Positions 59,307 to 64,000 of a stretch of 64,000 bases of DNA are shown one piece after another (the first letter of the stretch is position 1; each line of letters opens with the position of its first letter). The notes under the pieces are model-generated. The model saw nothing but the letters and a program-made list of their open reading frames with translations, was not told the origin of the DNA and ran no database searches. This DNA is from Linum tenue (lineage: Eukaryota; Streptophyta; Magnoliopsida; Malpighiales; Linaceae): NCBI GenBank assembly GCA_946122785.1, contig CAMGYJ010000008.1, positions 10,069,475 to 10,133,474 on the forward strand. The letters are read 5' to 3'. A program made the translations under genes and the position numbers.

Positions 59307-61264
59307 TTCTTTTAGTATATAAAAGCTGGGTACGCTTTTTTCCCCTATCTTTTTGGTTACTGTTTCAATTCCTGTCTTTTAGTGCCGATTCGTGGAAGGT
59401 TTCGGCGAGCAGCTTCCCAAATCAAACCTTCCCAGCGGTCGTGGGACCTGACATAATGACCTTCCCCTCAGTCCAGCAGACAGCCATTCCTTCCCTTGCC
59501 AATTGCCATCCGTACTCGCAGCAGCTGAGCTGACCTCTCTACTGTGTCCTGCCGTCCTTTCACCGGTTAGTTTGCCATTAGCGTGCCGTGCTACAAATTC
59601 ATGGCTGCTGCTACACGCCACCGTTGGAAAGGGCCCTTTCAGTCACGGCAGCTCCCATGCTTCTTACTGCCCTTCCCCTTCTCAGCTCGATTGGGAACTC
59701 CGTCTCTGTACTACCTCTGCAACCCACTTCAGCAGGCCAAGATCCTTGGCCACCTCTCCCACCTCTCCCACCACCTCCCGCATTCCATCTTCGGACGGCC
59801 GAGCGAGGAGCGAACCCCTCACCCGGAGATCGGTTTTGCATCACGAACCTGTCGATTTCCTCCACTGGTCATTCCCAACCTTCATGTCCACTACGGCCTA
59901 CGGTGATGGCAAAAACTAGCTCTTGATTTTGCCTTCACCAGGGCCAATATGAAGCAATCAAACGAGGAGCTCCAAATCCCAGGTATGCTTTTGGTTTCCT
60001 CTGTTTCGTACTTGGTTCCTTTTACGTTCTCAATACTCTTGCTCATCTTCTTTCCTCTCATCTCCAAGGACTGCTTTATAGCTTGACAGATCCGATGTTC
60101 ATTCGTTGGTGTTCCTTTGTGCAAAATCAGATGCTTTGAAGTTGAGATTGCAACGATGAACGGTTGGTTTACACAGCTCAAGGAAAAGTATGACGAATTA
60201 TGGTGGAGGAATGGGGCATGTTTGATCTCTTTTCTAGAAACCAAGGTATTACTTGGAAGCATTTTCCTTGGTAGCTCATGATCTCCTATTTGCTTTTGTT
60301 TGGCCTATATCATGGTATTTGATGCTTGAAAGTTGTAACTCTTATATTTGGATGGAATGTAAGAAAATTCCTATTTTTTTATGCAGTAGGTAAGTGCGAG
60401 GATTCAGTGAAATGCTCAACTTCATATACAAATTATGGGATTGCAGGTATAGACCTTCTAAAGAATGAAATAGCTTCTGAACAACTAACCAGTTAAGTTC
60501 AACTCTACCCTGGGTGTACTAAAAATATTGTCCAAGTTGAGAGAACAGTTCCAAGCTTTTGTTACTTTCTTGACTTCTAATTGCTGGATGCTTTGTCTTA
60601 TTCTTTGCCATATTGTTGTATCCAGATTGCAATGTTAGTGTTGATTTGCTCACCAACCTAAATTACATTTCTTTCCTTATGAAGATGGAGAGCCGACAAC
60701 AAGAAGCAATGGTTTCCTTACCTGGATACATTCAGATCTTAGGTTGGGGTGACAGGTGCTGTTTTGGAGGCAATGACACAGTATATGATGGAGTAGAGGA
60801 AAGAGAGGCCAGGACCGCCATGCTCTTGGTTTCAGTTATGGAAGCATAGAAAAGGTTTGTGGCAGGTTGGTTCCACTTTGCCTCTACATTTAGAAACTTC
60901 TGCAAGAACATTGTATGAATTCTCCGTTGTTTCTTTGAATTGTTGATTTACATATAATTTCTTCATCGTAGGTTTTTGCAGAGCTACTTACATTAGTGGG
61001 ATCAGTGGACTTATGTGGTTGAAAACAACAAACAATTCCTTGATGTTCAGGTGACATAAGTGGCTCTATCTATTATTTGATCGCAAGAACATACAATTTG
61101 TTAAACTGTTATACTCCCTTAACTTATTCAATTGGTGTTGACGTTGTTGTTATCTTAGCCTTTGCACCCTCAAGCTGAGTTATGTGGCTTCTTTTATCAA
61201 GCTAATGCAGGTACCAGCAACTAGGTCTCCAAATGAAAAAGAGGGAAGGTTACAGGAAGAGAGA

Positions 61265-61321
61265 GGTGCCAGATGAGAAGAGAAATGTGCAAGTATGCTC
61301 ATGGTGATTGTGGATGCTGAG
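61265..61321 (+). pseudogene. possible CCCH zinc-finger remnant
   Basis: One plus-strand frame reads RCQMRREMCKYAHGDCGC and then stops. The end CKYAHG is the typical C-x3-H finish of plant CCCH zinc fingers. Spacing of the earlier Cys residues is not canonical and no donor gene is identified, so this is a weak call. Confidence 0.25.
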
Positions 61322-63483
61322 GCCTTAGTTGTCTGGGTTTGTGATCCAGATTTATATGGACTTTCACTTACTTTCAGGATGATTATTATGTTTTATCTTT
61401 GCATAGAAAGGCTACTCTATTTGCATCAACTGAATCCTATGGTTTAAACGAGAGTTCGCTCACATGAGTCTGGCGTGATTAAAATTGTTGCGCTCTAGCC
61501 TTGCCGGTGAATTCATTTGGTTTCAGGCTTTGAGAAATGCTAATTGTGATACTGCAGGCTGCTCAAGATGAGAATGGCTCACGGAATGGATGCTCACTTT
61601 GAAGAAGTGCAGGTTCGAAGTTCTCTCACATGATTAAAGAAGCAAAGTTGCTGGGATCAGCGTCAAAAACTTTCCTTTGATGCCAAAACCCTGTTTCCAG
61701 ATTCTGATGATAACAGGTCTGCCCTGTTCCTGCATTCCTTATGCAACTATGCTTTCTGAGTCACAAGTTAGAATTTCAGGGTAGCAATTCGGAACATTTC
61801 TTTCTAAAGTTGATTCGTTAATAGCACATGATGATTTTTGACAAGGAGCATGTTTCTGCAGCTAAGAATGAACAGAAGTATCTTGCGTTGAAGAACAGGC
61901 TTTGTGAAATGAGACTAGAATCTGAACTCCTGCTGAAACTCAAGCGAACTGTAACCTTTAATGAAGAGCTGAAGGCAAAACATGTTAGTTGTCCTATACT
62001 TTCACAAAGCTTTCATCTACGGTTTATCAAAGAAGCATATATGTGTTTTCTTCCTGCTCTTTCATTCTTCTGTTTAGTATCTTTCACAATGCAAGAAACA
62101 CTGTACAGTCTTATTCTGCTTCTCTGTTTACTTCTTTTTTGTCACTGGGGTCTCAAGTTCATCAGCAAGGTTGGCGACAGCTCTGGATGGCTTGCTGTTA
62201 CGAAGACACAGTCTTATTCTGCTTCTCTCCTTCACCCTCAAATAATGTTAGGCAATCCCATCTGCAATTCATGTCAGTATGAGAGCTCAGAAGAGCCTCC
62301 ATGTAGGCAAAGGTCATTCTTTCGGCCTCCCATCCAATAAAATTCCTCTTATTTACTCCAATTCACGAATTTAAATTAAGTTATGAAGATATTTATGCAT
62401 CTTCCATGAAAATTTGTTTCGAGTTTTGTATGAAAAGGGCATGTTATTGAGGTTACACCTAATGGTTTCTCATTTGAAAACTTCATGTTCTCTTCCGGGG
62501 TTACAGGTAATAGTTTTTGCGGTGATGATGCCAGTTAGTCAAGATTGATGTGAATTTTGATTTGACTCACAAGCTATGAGCCTCTTTTATGCTCCCTCCT
62601 CAGGTTTTCTTTCCCTTTTTATAGCTGTTTACACTAGAGTTTGAACTTAAAGACTGAACTCTCTACTCTCTACCTGTTTAATAGGGGTGGTGGGAGTCCT
62701 CAAAATTTCAAATGACTTTGTACCTAAAATGTCGTCTAACTTGCTCAATTAAGAAGGAACTAATGACAGATTGTAAAAATCCAGCATTATTGGTTGACCA
62801 TGCTTTGTAGGGATCACGAGAAGCAAAAACAAGCAACCCTCTACACTCTCCTACATGGAGAGGGTCAAAGAGATTACAAAAAGCCACCAGAACAAGATGG
62901 TGGCATATAGCGGATATTCAAAGAAACTAGGGAATTGCAATTGGAGAACAACTCCATTCAAGAACCCAATCCTGTTCAACATGTAAAACCTTTTTAGCTG
63001 CCAGACAGATTAGGTGGTGGAAATGGAAGTTCGATTTGATGAAAAGCTTATATTGTGAACCGTATTGTGTCATTTTAGATAGATTCATAGTCAATGGAAA
63101 TATACTGTTGGGGATCACATTGGTAGAGACATCTAATGTTATAGGATGGGTTTTAGTTTTCATTACAGATCATACTATTGCAGGAAGCACTTTTTAGCTT
63201 TGGCACGAGTATACTGAACATTGTATTCAACCAGCTTACTAAATTGGATTTACATGGGTTTTAAAGAGAACAATTTGTTGTAGTTCAATGTTCTTTGACT
63301 TACGTTTTGTAAGACATCATTATGATTAAGAGTTTAAATGTGTCTTAGCTTATTAAAATGTTCAAATTTTTGAATGATACATACTATATGTGTTTGCTTA
63401 TATAATTCTGTAACTATTGCAAGTTCTACGTACATGGCTTGAAATGCTATTGCTTAATACTTCATGCGGACATAACTATATCT

Positions 63484-63514
63484 CCCGCGGCGTAGCCGTG
63501 GGTATTGATACTAG
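63484..63514 (+). mobile_element. Helitron 3' terminus, plus strand
   Basis: Stem CCCGCGGC / GCCGTGGG (one wobble pair, 3-nt loop), the 8-nt spacer TATTGATA, CTAG, then T. The spacer and terminus match the minus-strand end at 58148 (TATTGATT-CTAG), so both belong to one family. Confidence 0.75.
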
Positions 63515-64000
63515 TCTTATATGTAAAAGTGGACTACACTTTATTGCCCTCTACTGTTTCATTATTTGTCGCCTAGCGGAAGGAGAAAAGAGAGCCCTTT
63601 GCTCCCCTAGCTGCATCTCTCTTCAGTTCCTTGCTGTCCCTTCAACCCCGAAAATCCGCTTCTCCGGCTCTGCTCTGGGACTCTGTCCTCTCACCCCATT
63701 CTCCGAATCTGCACTCCTCACCCCAAATCTCCAAATATGCACGCAACCTACTTCAGCACTCCAACATCCATAGCTTTCTCTGCCATTCTTCTTTCCCAAC
63801 ACCTAATCCCCCAATCCACCTCCGGAGCGGCATAACCTTTTACTCGAATGTGCTTTCCTTTCCTTATTCTATCTTCTCTGTCAATACTTCTACGCTTGAA
63901 TCCCTAGCTGGCCGGCCGTAGCTCCACCAAGGTCTAGATGATGTAACCCCATCAAGGTTATTACAACAAGATCAGGTATTCTTTTCTTTCCTTTGTGCGG
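63515..64000. other. C-rich stretch, possibly the leader of a gene to the right
   Basis: GC content rises and the plus strand is CT-rich with AACCCCGAAAATCCGC-type words, as in plant 5' leaders. It ends in a donor-like GATCAG|GTATTC near 63975. All frames stop within the window and I recognise no protein. Confidence 0.3.

Larger units (their letters stand above)
58190..63480. mobile_element. Helitron-bounded region with gene-like debris
   Basis: This stretch lies between two outward-facing Helitron 3' ends of one family, so both element bodies should be inside it. It has no intact gene but several plus-strand gene-like patches: a GC-richer block at 59380-59920, a reading frame from 61828 with a charged helical start (EQKYLALKNRLCEMRLESELLLKLKRT) running to a donor-like position near 61982, and a short zinc-finger-like remnant near 61270-61320. 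Captured gene fragments are common in plant Helitrons. An old interrupted gene is the alternative. Internal boundaries are not resolved. Confidence 0.4.

Overview
This is nuclear DNA of a eudicot plant. The protein-coding genes are split by short GT-AG introns, the spacers are AT-rich and packed with plant transposable elements, and a decayed chloroplast rbcL fragment is present. I cannot name the species from sequence alone.

Layout, left to right. (1) 1-4.4 kb: the end of a possible unrecognised coding exon, then AT-rich repeat-derived DNA with a SINE and a candidate Helitron end. (2) 4.87-12.59 kb, plus strand: an 18-exon gene for a PGAP1-like GPI inositol-deacylase. One base appears to be missing immediately after its GHSMGG lipase motif, which breaks the frame. 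(3) 13.47-14.23 kb: a hAT-like inverted-repeat element next to a promoter rich in Site II motifs. (4) 14.4-17.64 kb, plus: mitochondrial cytochrome c1 (CYC1), 7 coding exons and a complete 310-residue frame. (5) 19.6-20.0 kb: decayed rbcL of plastid origin. (6) 21.5-22.5, 35.7-36.7 and 48.9-49.8 kb, plus: three intronless paralogues of a plant family of unknown function (DUF7950-type). The second and third lie in a large direct segmental duplication (about 32.4-36.9 and 41.1-50.2 kb) that includes their promoters. (7) 26.5-31.4 kb: a Copia-derived LTR element with practically identical LTRs but ruined internal coding. (8) 41.4-47.1 kb, minus: a young, otherwise intact Copia retrotransposon inserted in the duplicated promoter of the third paralogue, and itself split in its RNase H region by a 636-bp hAT-like element. 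(9) 52.7-57.7 kb, plus: a bromodomain-NET (BET family) transcription regulator of the plant GTE8/9/10/11 type, 766 residues. (10) 58.1-63.5 kb: a region bounded by two outward-facing Helitron 3' ends of one family, with gene-like debris between them. (11) 63.5-64 kb: unresolved.

The genes are independent housekeeping or regulatory genes (ER GPI-anchor remodelling, respiratory complex III, chromatin reading) and form no pathway. The DUF7950-type trio is the only real cluster. All three members carry GGACACGTG 140-220 bp upstream of the start codon. The two duplicated members also share a G-quadruplex-type GGGTC tract. The main story of the window is layered, recent transposition (Copia, then hAT inside it; a dead but mobile LTR element; a non-LTR insertion with an 18-bp target duplication) around this duplicated gene family.
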